Shown: positions 1 to 9,813 of the stretch, piece by piece
How positions within the stretch are numbered: the first letter of the stretch is position 1
Layout of the letters: each line of letters starts with the position of its first letter
Translations under genes and position numbers: made by a program
Assembly: GCA_947462335.1 (NCBI GenBank)
Contig: OX381704.1
Coordinates: 123,924,004 to 123,988,003 of the forward strand
DNA: 64,000 nt
Direction: 5' to 3'
Source: Harmothoe impar
Taxonomy: Eukaryota > Annelida > Polychaeta > Phyllodocida > Polynoidae
Notes under the pieces: generated by a model
Database searches by the model: none
Told to the model about the DNA's origin: nothing
The model's input: only the letters and a program-made list of their open reading frames with translations

Positions 1-1315
1 ACTCTAGATCAACCTGGGTCTAGTGAGGGAAGTGAGGCTAGCACGTTGGGACGGAAGAAGCGGCTCACCTAACATTAAGGTGACCACAGATCCTTTCATT
101 TGAATACCCCTCCGCCCTCTCAACAGTCCCCAGAGACAGCTGAGCCTACCCCAGCTCAATTCAAACTTACTTCAGTTCCCCCTGAGCTGACCCCAGCTCA
201 AATCGAAAGAACTCGATCCAAACCCACCACAGTGTTTCCTGAACCAACTCAGGTTTAATTCGAATCAACAGCGGATCCCTTCTGACCCCGCCACACCAGA
301 CCAATCGGAGCAGTCAGCTCGCTATGCTCAGGTATTGCGGGAATCTGATGATCTGAGGGCTTTGAACAAAAAATTAAGGAAGTTTCTGGATGCCGTTAAA
401 GCCTCTCCGAGCGCCCCCATCACCCAGGCTCAGTCTCGGGAGAATCCTAAACCGAAGAAGGGGTGTACCTCTTGAAACTCCTCAGCAGCAAATTTGGATG
501 CTGCTGCTGCTGGAGCAGGGGTGGTCAAACTGAACTGCTTCAAATGCCCTGAGACAGAGGATGGTGGTGTTGACACAGGCAGAGGCATTTGTTGGGAAGC
601 TTTAGTTGGCTTAGACGAATGCCTCTGCCTGTGTCAACACCACCATCCTCTGTCCCAGGGCATTTGAAGCAGTCCAGTTTGACCACCCCTGCTCCAGCAG
701 CAGCAGCGGCCACACCACTACCAGGAGCTAGTCCATCCGTGACAAACCTAAATCAAAGGAGGAAGCCATGATTTGGAGAAACACTTATCTTTAGACCAGA
801 GTGTATCGAAAACTGTAAACGGGCCCGAGAAATGCACTCTTGCCCTAAAGCATTCAATTGCGGAGACCTATCAGATGATGAGGAGTGGCTCAAATCCAGC
901 ACCTGGTCTACCAGCGTATTTTGATGGACAGCGAATTGGTTTGAACGGCTACTGGAAAGAAAACAATTCCCGGAGTCCTATTATAACCATGAGGCCCACT
1001 ACAAAATCACCCAAAGCCAACTCCACTCTGCTTCACGAGGCATCTGATAAAATACCACATGCCATAGGGCTGTGTAGGTATGCGCTGAGGATGGTAAGAT
1101 GGACCAAAAGTGTCATAGACTACGCACACTTTGACGAGGCCGGATGATCAAACACCTTATCCAGTGTCATGGGCAGGCCATGTTGCTGTCTAGAAAGACC
1201 ATGATGGACCTGCACGCCCTGCTAGTAGCCGGACTCAGTAAGGTGAAGTTCAACACCATCAGTATCAAAACCATCCAGTTTGGTAAGGTTCAGTCCTCTA
1301 GAACTGAATAGGTGG
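1..1315 (+). pseudogene. Decayed retroelement ORF3-like zinc-finger protein
   Basis: Broken coding remnant related to the ORF3 at 24808-27180. About 311-475 reads as a charged helical segment (contains LRALNKKLRKFLDAVK) and ends in a stop. In shifted frames, about 800-990 matches the minus-strand copy near 26500-26700 through SCPK, LSDDEEW and FPESYYNHE. About 1144-1311 carries HLIQCHGQAMLLSRK, the second half of a C2H2-like finger, followed by KVKFNTISIKTIQFGKVQ, which matches the other copy closely. Several frameshifts and an internal inverted duplication (501-706) make it non-functional. In the other copy this protein follows an integrase, so this is probably a fragment of a Gypsy-type element. 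The family function is unknown; nucleic-acid binding is inferred only from the His/Cys pattern. It lies in the GPCR intron upstream of the first visible exon. Confidence 0.55.
501..706. repeat. Near-perfect 90-bp inverted duplication (hairpin)
   Basis: The left arm (501-589) and right arm (618-706) are reverse complements with very few mismatches, around a loop of about 28 bases. Both arms come from the same coding-like segment of the surrounding zinc-finger remnant; one arm even carries the CTGCTGCTG run and the other its CAGCAGCAG complement. Only one orientation fits the reading frame, so the other arm is a later inverted copy. Confidence 0.85.
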
Positions 1316-1399
1316 TTTTATTTGCACCCTAGGAATTTCACCCTTCAGAGAGTGTTATAGGGTGTCAATACCAAGTGTTATATGCATTACGCCCAAAAC

Positions 1400-1905
1400 C
1401 AAACATACAGTTTGTGTCTGGTGTGTGAGAAAGAACCCTTATTCACACCCTTGGTAGACTGTGAATAAGAGTTCTTATTCAGACACCAGACCAATCCTGT
1501 ATGGTGTGTGAATCAGTACTCTTATTCACACACTACTCAGTGCGTGGATAAGGGTTGCTATTCGCACAGCCCTACATAGGGTGCTAATAACACTTGTAAT
1601 TCACACCCCACACAATGTGGGAATAAGAGTTCTAATTCACACACTCTCAAGTGTCTGGATAAGGGTTCTTATTCACACCCTTAGGGTGTGGGAATAATGG
1701 TCCTAATTCACACCCGAATCACCACCCTATAGGCCTATAAGTATAGCATAGGGTGCCAATAAGACCTGTACTGCACACCCTATATGGTGTGGGAATAACA
1801 GCTCTTATTCAGACACTACCCGGTGTGGAAATAAGAGCTCTTATTCGCACCCTGTGGGTGTGCAAATAGCCGCCGCTATTCGCATGCCTGTGGCGTGCGG
1901 ATAGC
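1400..1905. repeat. Array of about a dozen short imperfect palindromes
   Basis: Diverged units of roughly 28-32 bases are each close to self-complementary. They are built on a GTGTGGGAATAAGAG half and its complement CTCTTATTCACACC, and are separated by short spacers. Units are visible near 1417, 1455, 1502, 1541, 1580, 1612, 1650, 1681, 1750, 1785, 1820 and 1855. No coding potential is seen. Confidence 0.75.
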
Positions 1906-2387
1906 ATCGGCCAATTTTTCTAGCATGATATTATGAATACTTAACCACTATTAATATACATGTACATATCGGGGATAACAAATACAACACTATATCATCA
2001 CTGATTTTCATCGAGCACGATGCATCTCCAGACTTGTTAACTTTTACCTACAATCACCACCAGTGGTGCTCTGCTACCACTTGGGTAAACGGGAAGCGCA
2101 CTGCAGCCTACCTCAGAGAGCTGGTTTTGAAAACTATACTGGGTAGTACTGCAGTAGTGTTAACGTTGTATGTACATTTATCCCAGCTTACACACCTAAT
2201 TGTCAGTTGTACTTGCCACTCATTGTCATGCATATTATAGCTGCAATTCACATACACTACAACTAGCTAATGATGACCCGAAATCACACTAGCTGTATCA
2301 GAAGCTGATAGCATTTCTCCCATTAAATGTCAATGTTATAATCATACATTATTAAATTGTAATGCACATGAACTGCATTTATTACAG
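1906..2387. other. Intron sequence upstream of the GPCR TM3 exon
   Basis: No convincing exon or repeat was found here. The last bases form a normal 3' splice site (pyrimidine-rich run, then ttattacag). The receptor's TM1-TM2 exons are not visible in the window and should lie further upstream. Confidence 0.5.
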
Positions 2388-2518
2388 TACCTTGAAACCT
2401 TTCTCGCCACCATCACCAATCCTGTTCTAGGACCTGTGGGGTGTGCAGCCATAAGAACCCTGAAAGAGTTCACACAGTTTGCTGCAGTCAACCATCTGAT
2501 AACGCTCAGCTTTGAAAG
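2388..2518 (+). CDS. GPCR exon: TM3 through the E/DRY motif
   Basis: This exon of a class A (rhodopsin-like) G-protein-coupled receptor has clean splice sites: acceptor attacag ending at 2387 and donor GTGAGTA from 2519. It encodes 43 codons plus two bases and starts in phase 0. The peptide contains PVGCAAIRTLKEF and ends LITLSFE plus a split Arg codon. The split codon is completed by the first base of the exon at 53825, giving ERYFTICWP, the E/DRY box at the end of TM3. The Cys of PVGC is exactly 25 residues before the Arg of ERY, the expected spacing of Cys3.25 and Arg3.50. The receptor would be an integral plasma-membrane protein signalling through G proteins; its ligand cannot be told. 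The intron that follows is 51.3 kb long. Confidence 0.9.
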
Positions 2519-2644
2519 GTGAGTACTAAATAATAATAATATATTGTATACAGACACTATAAACATACATTTATCCTTCATTGAGAAATAAAATCCCTCT
2601 CATAAGAATAAAGATATACTCCATGAATGCAGGGTAAGAGTGAC

Positions 2645-2870
2645 CTACTCATTATGCAAAGACCTTGTTTCCAAACCAATGAGCGTCGAGTATTTGGTCA
2701 CGTGACTAATTATTGTTTAAAAGAGAAGGGGCCTATCAAGCAAACGAGGGTGTGACATAAATCAACCAATCAGAGTGCTTGATCTGGTAGAGACTTCTTT
2801 TTTTTTGTAGGAAAATATTTCAAGGAGAGAAATTAAATAAAAACACTTCTATAACAGCTTATGATTGATG
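2645..2870 (+). repeat. Left end of old Polinton-2 (inverted match to 53063-53290)
   Basis: The stretch containing AAACCAATGAGCGTCGAGTA, TTTGGTCACGTGACTAATTA and GAGGGTGTG matches the reverse complement of 53063-53290 along most of its length. It begins 127 bases after the GPCR donor site. The mix of CACGTGAC and CCAATCAG elements resembles the ends of the other Polintons in this window (16282 and 62362). I read the pair as degenerate terminal inverted repeats of one old element. Exact termini and a target duplication could not be fixed. Confidence 0.55.
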
Positions 2871-3149
2871 TAGACTCTACTGGCATTTTTCTATTGATGT
2901 ATATCTCAGTGTGGGGAAAAAATACCTGCCTGTTCAGCAGAGGATCAACACACCATCTTCTCAACTCATACAACTATAACAGTTCGATTTCATTTTTTAG
3001 TATTTATCCCCTTTTATAACATTTACTGACTTTTCAACGGCAGATTCTGTAGTAAGCTCCAGCACCATTTCAGGAAGCCAAATTACATTTTTCTTTAGAA
3101 GCTCTATTCGCTCAGCACATGTCAACAGATTAGGAGTTTTCTTTTTCAC

Positions 3150-3553
3150 ATCACAACACCTTGATTGGCCAAACGATTGCTCAACTTCGGGTTTCTGCTC
3201 ATTTCCAGGGCACATCTTTTCAGGTTTCGGTTTTGACACGCTTCTTCTAAAAAGTGAATACAATGAGGTCCACAGGTCACTGCAGATGTGTGTTGTTATT
3301 GTATACAGTTACTTTGACACTTGACAGGTTTTGAAAGCTTTACAAATGGTATAAATTCAGTGCTCAATGGTGGTAAACCAGCTTTTGACACATAGAAAGC
3401 CATCCAATGTGCACCAAGTGAATGTTCACAAAACAGGTGCCCCAAACAGGATGACTAGGGATGCTGTCACAAGAAAAAAACACTTAGAAAGTGAGAATTT
3501 GTGTGAATGTTATTGGATAACACCCGCTCGATTTCAAACATATTCATACAACA
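3150..3553 (-). pseudogene. Decayed adenain-like cysteine protease (Polinton-2)
   Basis: In several frames the minus strand reads as a homologue of the protease at 7429-7861: an N-terminal segment with EIERVLSNNIHTN, the catalytic His region AHWMAFYVS, and the catalytic Cys region TCGPHCIHFLEEAC, ending KRCALEMSRNPKL. In Polintons and adenoviruses this protease matures virion proteins. Small indels and an in-frame stop before the TCGPHC motif inactivate it. It lies directly downstream of the capsid fragment, the same order as in Polinton-1. Confidence 0.8.
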
Positions 3554-3860
3554 GCTAAGTTCATGTTATAATCTGTGATGGGATGTCTCTCCCATGGCAG
3601 TTCAATCAAATTATCACACACCAAGTACAGCGACACAGTTGTGGTCTCGGGTAGCGCCATACTGAAACTGAGTTCCACTTGCAGTTGAGCTGTCGTTATA
3701 AGGTTGACCCGACAGCCATTGTGCAAGTGGTCCGATGTCAAGTCGCACGGGAATACCATGTAGCCTTCTGAAAAAGTCTGACAGCCCAATATCGCATGAG
3801 CGGTGACCCTCTTACATCCCCGTCTCCGTGTGAAATTGTTATTTGATAGTCTGTGGTTTC
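3544..3860 (-). pseudogene. C-terminal fragment of Polinton major capsid protein
   Basis: The minus strand encodes the end of a hexon-like capsid protein: GYMVFPCDLTSDH, then CRVNLITTAQLQVELSFSM, then RHPITDYNMN, which aligns with the end of the capsid gene at 7885-9720. The upstream part (about 3780-3860) is frameshifted, and everything N-terminal to it is gone. The usual stop after the terminal Asn is altered, so the frame runs a few codons into the protease start. Confidence 0.8.
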
Positions 3861-4284
3861 AATGCTACTAGAATGGTATATTATGTGTGCCATGTGTTCA
3901 ATTCTTCCCTCAGCTGGGTTATCTTCTTTTCTTCTGATTGCAGGGTTGTTTTGAAGCCAATTATAGTTCCTTCTAATTACTTGAATATGGTTAATTTGGA
4001 AAAGCTCATTAATACTTATGCTAATTCTTGATCTCTTAAGGCTCATAGGTGAATGTGCATTTTATGGGGTAACTAGCATTATGTTACTCTTTCTTGTAAG
4101 AACATTCGGTTCTTGATTTTACTCAAATGAGAGCCAACTAATCATGAGCTGCACAGTCACCTACACTTAGCACTCCGCTTGGCAGTGAAAATAATGAGGT
4201 TGACAGGAGAATGTGAGAACCCTTTGCTTCATTCTCTTTTAATTACATTACTGATTTGGATCAACTCCGGGACACTGCTGGTCC
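3861..4284. other. Unassigned intronic sequence
   Basis: I see no gene, clear repeat or terminal structure here. It separates the Polinton-2 capsid remnant from a palindromic element. Confidence 0.4.
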
Positions 4285-4680
4285 CATCACTGCATAATAC
4301 TTCTAATCTAAGCAGCTTAAAGTGTTGCTTAAACATAATTAAAGGAGGACATTACGCATCTTTAAGCAACTTTAAGCAAACTTGTCAGCAAAAACTAAAG
4401 AACCAAAAGTCCGACTTTAATCAACATTTAATCATGCTTAATGGCCTTCTTTCCTAGAGTCAGACTTTATTCAGCTTTTGGTCCCTCGGAAAGAAGGCCA
4501 TTAAGCATCATTAAAGGTTGATTAAATCCCACCTTTTCGTTCTTTAAGTTTTGCTGACAAGTTTGCTTAAAGAGGCTTAAAAATGCTTAATGTCTGACTT
4601 TAATCAACAATAAGCAAATCGTAAAGGTACTTAAAGCAGATATTTTATGCAGTATTTGTACCATGTGTATGGCCCTTTAC
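4285..4680. repeat. Palindromic MITE-like element
   Basis: The two halves are imperfect reverse complements centred near 4465. CTTTAAGCAAACTTGTCAGC near 4370 pairs with GCTGACAAGTTTGCTTAAAG near 4552, and AATGGCCTTCTTTCC near 4440 pairs with GGAAAGAAGGCCATT near 4489. The outer parts also pair (CTGCATAATAC and GCAGTATTTG). It has no coding capacity and many TTAAGC motifs. Class unknown. Confidence 0.7.
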
Positions 4681-4899
4681 AGAGTGGTTTATACCAATAG
4701 TGTATCAGTTTATAGTAATCTTTGCTGGCTTTGACTATTTAACACAGGTCTGAGAATTTAAATGTTTTTCTTTTTATATCAGTTGAGTATCATGCGGATA
4801 CCACCAGAAAAATCAGAATATATTCAATTTAACCTAATTTGCTAACGGAAAACCACAACCAGTACAATCCCTAAAGACCCCCTTGCTTGTTAGGATCTC

Positions 4900-6110
4900 C
4901 TCCTGAGCAAATTATGCAAATAAGTTAAAAATTGGTCAGAATATTTGAACTCCAGGCATAAAAACATATGTGGTGATGTATCATTACACTACACCTTCTC
5001 AAAGACTACTTGCCTGGCCCAGTTTTTTGATTGCATTCAAATTGTAGATTCAATGTATTCAACATAGGACACTCTACTTCAAAAATTAATATAGAATCTA
5101 AAGCTTTGCAACTTGAACTTATTTAAGATGATGTATAATGACTTGACTGTTCCAAACTCCAGGTGCCTCCAATTTTTCACTGAAAAGACATTGATTGTAT
5201 GTCCCTGGACTCAATTTAAACTTGTGATCTACATTTATGCAAATTATGCATATGAGGTTAAAGTAGGTCAGGATATTTAAATGAGACAATTCGAGGAATT
5301 CAGGCACGTATGGGACTTCATTCTAAATGAAGACTCAATGTATTAGGAAAAAAGGATAATCTGCTTTTGAAAGCAATATAGATATTAGGGCTTTTAAATT
5401 TGACCTAGATGCAGAAGGTTCAAAGTGGTCCAATATTCTAAATTCCAAGTGCCTCCCATTTTCTCCCCATGAAAGAATATCATGTTGACTTGCTTGTATA
5501 CATGTATTTAAACTTGGTATAAGCTCTCAGTCAAGAGATGGAGCATGAATAAGCGAATGAGTATGCAAATGATGCCAAAGTAGGTCATTATGTTCAAATT
5601 AGGCAATTTGAGGACTTGAATATATATATATTGGGCTGCATTCAAATTGGAGATTCAATGTAATCAAAATAGATATATATTTTAGAGCTTTTCAATTTGA
5701 CCTAGATTAAGATGTTTCAAAGTGACCTAATCATAAAAAAATCCAGGTGTCTGAAAAGGCACTTATCAGGTATATGATGACTAGCTTTTGTGACCTTTAA
5801 AAAAATTTGAACATGTGATACAGATTTGGAGCTCAAATATGCAAATTATGCAAATGAGGTTTAAATACGTTAGTATATCTAAATTAGATAGTTGGAGCAC
5901 TTTGGGCCTCTATGGGGCTGTACTCTGATTAAAAATTTAATGAAATGTGATAGTAGGTGGTGTGTTTTAAAAAGCAATGAAATATTTACAGATTTTAAAA
6001 TTGACCTGCTTCACCTAGTTAAAAATTGCTGATGAAATAAAAATTCCAGGTGCCTCCCATCTTAATATTAAAAAGTATCCTACAAAGTATGTCTGAACCA
6101 AATGTTATGC
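4900..6110. repeat. Degenerate tandem repeat, period about 300-330 bp
   Basis: Four diverged units share the order TATGCAAATTATGCAAATGA, AAAGTAGGTCA, a run near AATTTGAGG, a TTCAATGTA block, TTTGACCTAG and CCAGGTGCCTCC. They start near 4915, 5230, 5565 and 5835. Drift is high, so boundaries are approximate. No open reading frame. Confidence 0.6.
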
Positions 6111-6216
6111 TTCTATAACAAAATGAGCGATCATAATGCTAAGAAACCCTACTACTGGGGCTATAGTCCTAGGGCTGACTGGCACAGGAGTGTCCTACAC
6201 CTCAGGATCACCCTAG

Positions 6217-6900
6217 TTGCTTGGGGTAGAGGCAGAGCACCGGGCAGAAGCGGGGGCCTCTTTGCTATCCACTGATGGCGTCTGGTTGACAACTTCTCAG
6301 ACCAACACATGGACCAGACCAACCGTGGGCAGTGTGGCAGTGTCTTCGGGGGTGAACAAGATGAGCAAAGGGCGGAGAAGGCAGAACAAAACCTCTGTAC
6401 AGACTGGGACCAAGAAGAAAAAGTCTCAATCTGAAAAACTCACCGACTTGTCAGTCAAGTTTGCTTTCACTCCAAGACATATCATCCACATCGCCGGCTC
6501 AACATCTCTGACTGTGAGAAAAAACTGGAGTTCTTCATTGAAGGGTTAAAATTGGAAGTCTGGCGAGATATTGTCAAGCTCTCCAAGGAGCAGTACTACG
6601 CAGGGAAAGGGACATTGTCTCCAGATAGAGAAGTTCTATTCTCACATGCGGCACTCAGACACTTGGTGGGTCACCTTGAGGACATACCGGCGGTGCACGC
6701 CTCCCAGGACTACCTCAGCATGACCTCTGGGCTGCACCGTTCAAGGGCGAGCTACACATGGCTATTAGCTACTACAAAGGAAAAAAAAGATGATTCATCT
6801 TTGCAAATACGCAGCACCTCACATGACCCTGACACAAGACGGTGTCACTCTCAAACAAAGCTCTCTCTCAGTTGCATGAGAAATCAGACAAAGTGATCTG
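6217..6900 (+). pseudogene. Broken ORF, possibly tandem PC4-like DNA-binding domains
   Basis: There is a basic N-terminal region (SKGRRRQNK, KKKKSQSEK), then segments in shifting frames: KLSKEQYYAGKGTLSPDRE with ALRHLVGHLEDI, and later ISYYKGKK followed in another frame by MIHLCKY and TLTQDGVTLKQSSLSQL. The pattern of a K-rich strand, a Tyr-rich strand, P/T-x-x-G-V/I-x-L and a helix recalls the single-stranded-DNA-binding PC4/p15 fold, possibly twice. Frameshifts make it inactive. It lies between Polinton-2 remnants and may have been cargo of that element. The family call is a guess from pattern only. Confidence 0.3.
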
Positions 6901-6969
6901 TGGGTACTTTGGTACGGACTAGGGATACCGCTGGTGTTTGTAGATTTTTTTAGTCAGAGAATGTGCACC

Positions 6970-7428
6970 TATAGGGGTTGCAAAAGTATGAAGCAAACAC
7001 AAGTTCCAATTCGGTTTGAATGCAACAGGTTTTTATTCAGTCTCACAACAGCCTCGAAGGTAGGATTCAGGATCGTTCAGTTCAATCAATAACCAACTTG
7101 AAGTGTACAGAAAGTGTTCTAGCTTAGTTCAAAGTCAGCAGAGCTGGATGATCTGGTCCTGTACCAGCAGAGCTGGTGCAAGAGTCAGAGAGTGGGAGAG
7201 GCGTCGGTGCGTGAAATGTATCGAAGGTATTGAAGGGTGTGGGTCTGAGCCTGGGAAGAACTCCTTGAGGTAGCCAACCTCGGCCTCTTATATACCCAGG
7301 ACATGGACCAAGCAGCGTCAACGAGGCACTCCACCGGCGCACCGTCTGGAGTGCCCTGCCACGCTACCGAACAAGGACATGGCTTAGGTGTCGCCACCTA
7401 GTGTCCGAATGAGGCACTTCGCGCCTTA
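6970..7428 (-). repeat. Gypsy-A solo LTR, truncated
   Basis: Matches the Gypsy-A LTRs at 20705-21107 and 23527-24033, with the shared stretches AGGGGTTGC, GCAAACACAAGTTCCAATT, CTTATATACCCAGGA, GGCACTCCACCGG and CACCTAGTGTCCGAATGAGG. The left end reads TATAGGGG instead of TGTAGGGG. The right end is cut inside the repeat where it meets the protease gene. It truncates Polinton-1, whose polymerase side is missing. Confidence 0.8.
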
Positions 7429-7861
7429 ACCTCTGACTCACTGTCCGGTCGATCAGCTTTGGATTTTTGCTCATTTGCATGACGCATTTCTTTGGGTTTC
7501 TTGTTCGACATGCTTCAATTAGGAAATGAACGCAATGAGGTCCACAGGTGTCAGCAGCGGTGTCTTGGAGTTGAACACGGTTTCTTTGCCACTTGAATGG
7601 AGCAGAGCGGTTCAGGAAGGACAAGAACTCACCACTCAGCGGTGGTAAGCCGAAGGAATCAAAGTAGTACACTTCACCAGTCCTCGACACGTAAAACGCC
7701 ACCCAATGCTGACCTGGTAAATGTTGAGGATCTGTGTTGCTCACGAAACAAGTGTCCTTGATAGGGTGCTTCGGAATAGTGTCACAAGAGAACACACCTA
7801 GGAAACAATGTTTTGTGTGAATGTTTTCCTCCAACACTCTACTTATTTCAAGCGTATTCAT
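7429..7861 (-). CDS. Adenain-like cysteine protease
   Basis: Starts at ATG 7861, 23 bases after the capsid stop. The catalytic pattern of adenovirus-type proteases is present: His in QHWVAFYVS, an acidic residue in YYFDSFGLPPLS, and the nucleophile in DTCGPHCVHFL. The frame stays open to 7364, but the last 20 or so residues (from about 7428 on) are encoded by the abutting Gypsy-A LTR, so the natural C-terminus is replaced. In this family the enzyme cleaves virion precursor proteins inside assembling particles. It is the best-preserved Polinton-1 gene and pairs with the capsid gene as in the 3150-3860 remnant. Confidence 0.85.
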
Positions 7862-7884
7862 ACGCTACCACCGTCACAGCGTCT

Positions 7885-9720
7885 TCAGTTCATGCGGTAA
7901 TCAGTGATGGGATGGCGATCTCGGGTCAGTTCGACGACATCGTCGTACACCAAGTAGAGTAGCACCGTTGTGGTCTTCTTCAAGGACGTGCAGAAACTGA
8001 CCTCCACCCTCAGCTGACCCGCCCTTATAAGGTTGACGCGACACCCGTCGTCATCCTGTCCGGGGTTAGATCGAGGGGGAACACGGTGTAACCGTTCAGG
8101 AAATCGTCGTATGAAATACCCCAGAAGTGCGCACCCTCGTACATCCCCGTTTCCATGTGTAGTGCCAGGTACTCTCTCACGACTGCCTTTAAGAAGTCGG
8201 GGACATAGGCGTCGTTCGGCACCTTCTGATCGTTCACTATCACTTGAAGCGAGCTGATGTCGTAATGCTGCATCTCGAACGGGTTCTTTAGGTAATTACC
8301 GTTGAAGGCGTCGTGGTCTAGGAAGCAAATCATCATCGACTTGGGTAGCTGGCCTGTGTTGGAGTGCGTGTAGGTGTGATCTCTGTTTGCTCCAGGGATG
8401 GCGTACGTCGTCACCTCCACTCTGTTGACCGGGTAGTCGAAGGGTCCATGTTCTATGACAGCTTTTTCGTGCGTTTCCGCCACAGAATCCGCTTACAGCA
8501 TTTGTCGCACAAAGAGCTTCGCTTTGTAGATCTTGAATTTGAAGCCTGCGTCAACGGCACACATCAGATAGAAAGAGGGGGCCGCCTGTTTGAGAGTGAG
8601 ATTGATTTCCGTCTCTCCAAAGATCAACTTCGGTTGATGAGCTAGGTCAAAGTGGAGTCGCGCCATCAGCGAAAAGCGACCGTTGGCGATTAGCTTTCGG
8701 CGCTCAGTGTACCCGGCATTCTCAGCAGTTAAAAGAAAACACCACCCTATTTTTATGATGGCTTCAAACGATAGTCTTGGTATTAATGAACAGTATTCTG
8801 ACACATTTAGAGAACTATTAGCTATTACAAGGGAGAACAGCGGGCTTATCTGTTGCAGCCCATGACGTCACCATTGGGGTAAACACACCCCAGTAGTGCC
8901 TGTATAGCACTGTAAGTGTACACCCACATGTCCCTTGTAGGTTTCTTTAGACATAAGTTGTACATTTCTTTTGACAAGTAGCACCAAATAACCCCACTGA
9001 AGTGCCCTACTTAATAACATGACGTTGTAGATTTCATATTTTAAATTAGAACACCACAAGAGTTGTCTGGCTACAGCATCCAGGCTTAAACAATGCAGTG
9101 TCTAGTGTGTTCACCCCAATGGTGACGTCATGGGCTGCAACAGATAAGCCTGCTGTACTACCTTCTAATAGCTCATACTTAACTAAATATTTCAGAATAT
9201 GGTTAATGGATACAAATACCATTAATTGAGGTTATTATAAAAATAGGGTGGGATTTTCTTTTAAGTCGTGAAAGTGACCTGGTGTATCTTGATGCCAACC
9301 CTGGACGCTCATGATACCGTCCTTCACGTCTTTGTTGTAGTTGAGTAACCCTTCCAGGTAGGCGCGGTAAGGGTAGGTCTTGGAGTTACCAGACACTTTG
9401 AAACCACCGATGGAGACTTGAACATCTTTGAAGAGTGAGTGAGCCAAGTTGTCGACCGGAGCCACTACGTCACCATCCGCTAGCGGTTGACCGTTCGCTT
9501 TCGTCACCTTGCATTCTAGATAAAGGTAATTCTCATTGAAGTCTGTGTACTCTTGCGACTTGTTGATGGTGAAATTGATGTTACCTCCATCCTCTTAAGA
9601 GTTTTTTTGTTATATCCTGACAAAAGACGACTTTAGGATAGTCGTCTGAGTCGGCGCTACGGTGTGTAGGTCGAGCTCAGAGAGCGCGCACTCGTTACTG
9701 CTTTCGTGTACGTAAGCCAT
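7885..9720 (-). pseudogene. Polinton major capsid protein (hexon-like, double jelly roll)
   Basis: The gene begins at ATG 9720 and ends at TGA 7885-7887. It shows family landmarks: SNECALSELDLHTV near the N-terminus, APVDNLAHSLFKDVQVSI, then TYPYRAYLEGLLNY, then FSLMARLHFDLAHQP, GQLPKSMMICFLDHDAF, and GYTVFPLDLTPD. In this family it forms the pseudo-hexameric capsid shell. Damage: two in-frame TAA codons near 9587-9606; a 528-bp TTAA-flanked insertion at 8733-9260; an in-frame TAA at 8493-8495; and a frameshift near 8045 before the C-terminal jelly-roll end. All segments are otherwise colinear, so the gene was whole when the element inserted. Confidence 0.88.
8733..9260. mobile_element. TTAA-flanked inverted-repeat element inside capsid gene
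   Basis: TTAA at 8729-8732 and 9261-9264 flanks a 528-bp non-coding element. Its ends are inverted repeats: left AAGAAAACACCACCCTATTT and right, read inward, AAGAAAATCCCACCCTATTT. Complementarity continues patchily inward for over 150 bases, including GCAGCCCATGACGTCACCAT on both sides. TTAA duplication is the hallmark of piggyBac-type insertion, but the termini do not begin CCC, so the superfamily is uncertain. With one TTAA left behind, the capsid reading frame would continue through the site. Confidence 0.88.
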
Positions 9721-9813
9721 TGTGCTCTCTCTTCACGCCGACGATGGACTGACGCCGAAGTCGTCTAGGTCTTTTTATTTATAGGTCGTCCGTCCGTCTG
9801 TCTGTCTGTCTGT

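Noticed and set aside
773..840. Stretch HLSLDQSVSKTVN resembling the LINE ORF2 segment RLSLEQSVSKTVN (34310 region)
   Set aside because: The match is short, moderate at DNA level, and the flanking sequence belongs to the ORF3-like family. A LINE fragment cannot be supported.
1400..1905. Series of bacterial-type terminators
   Set aside because: Palindromes lack U-tracts and the region is an animal intron.
2034..2240. Possible upstream GPCR exon
   Set aside because: No TM1/TM2 signature (no LxxxD or NxxxN-type motif) and no splice donor giving phase 0 into 2388.
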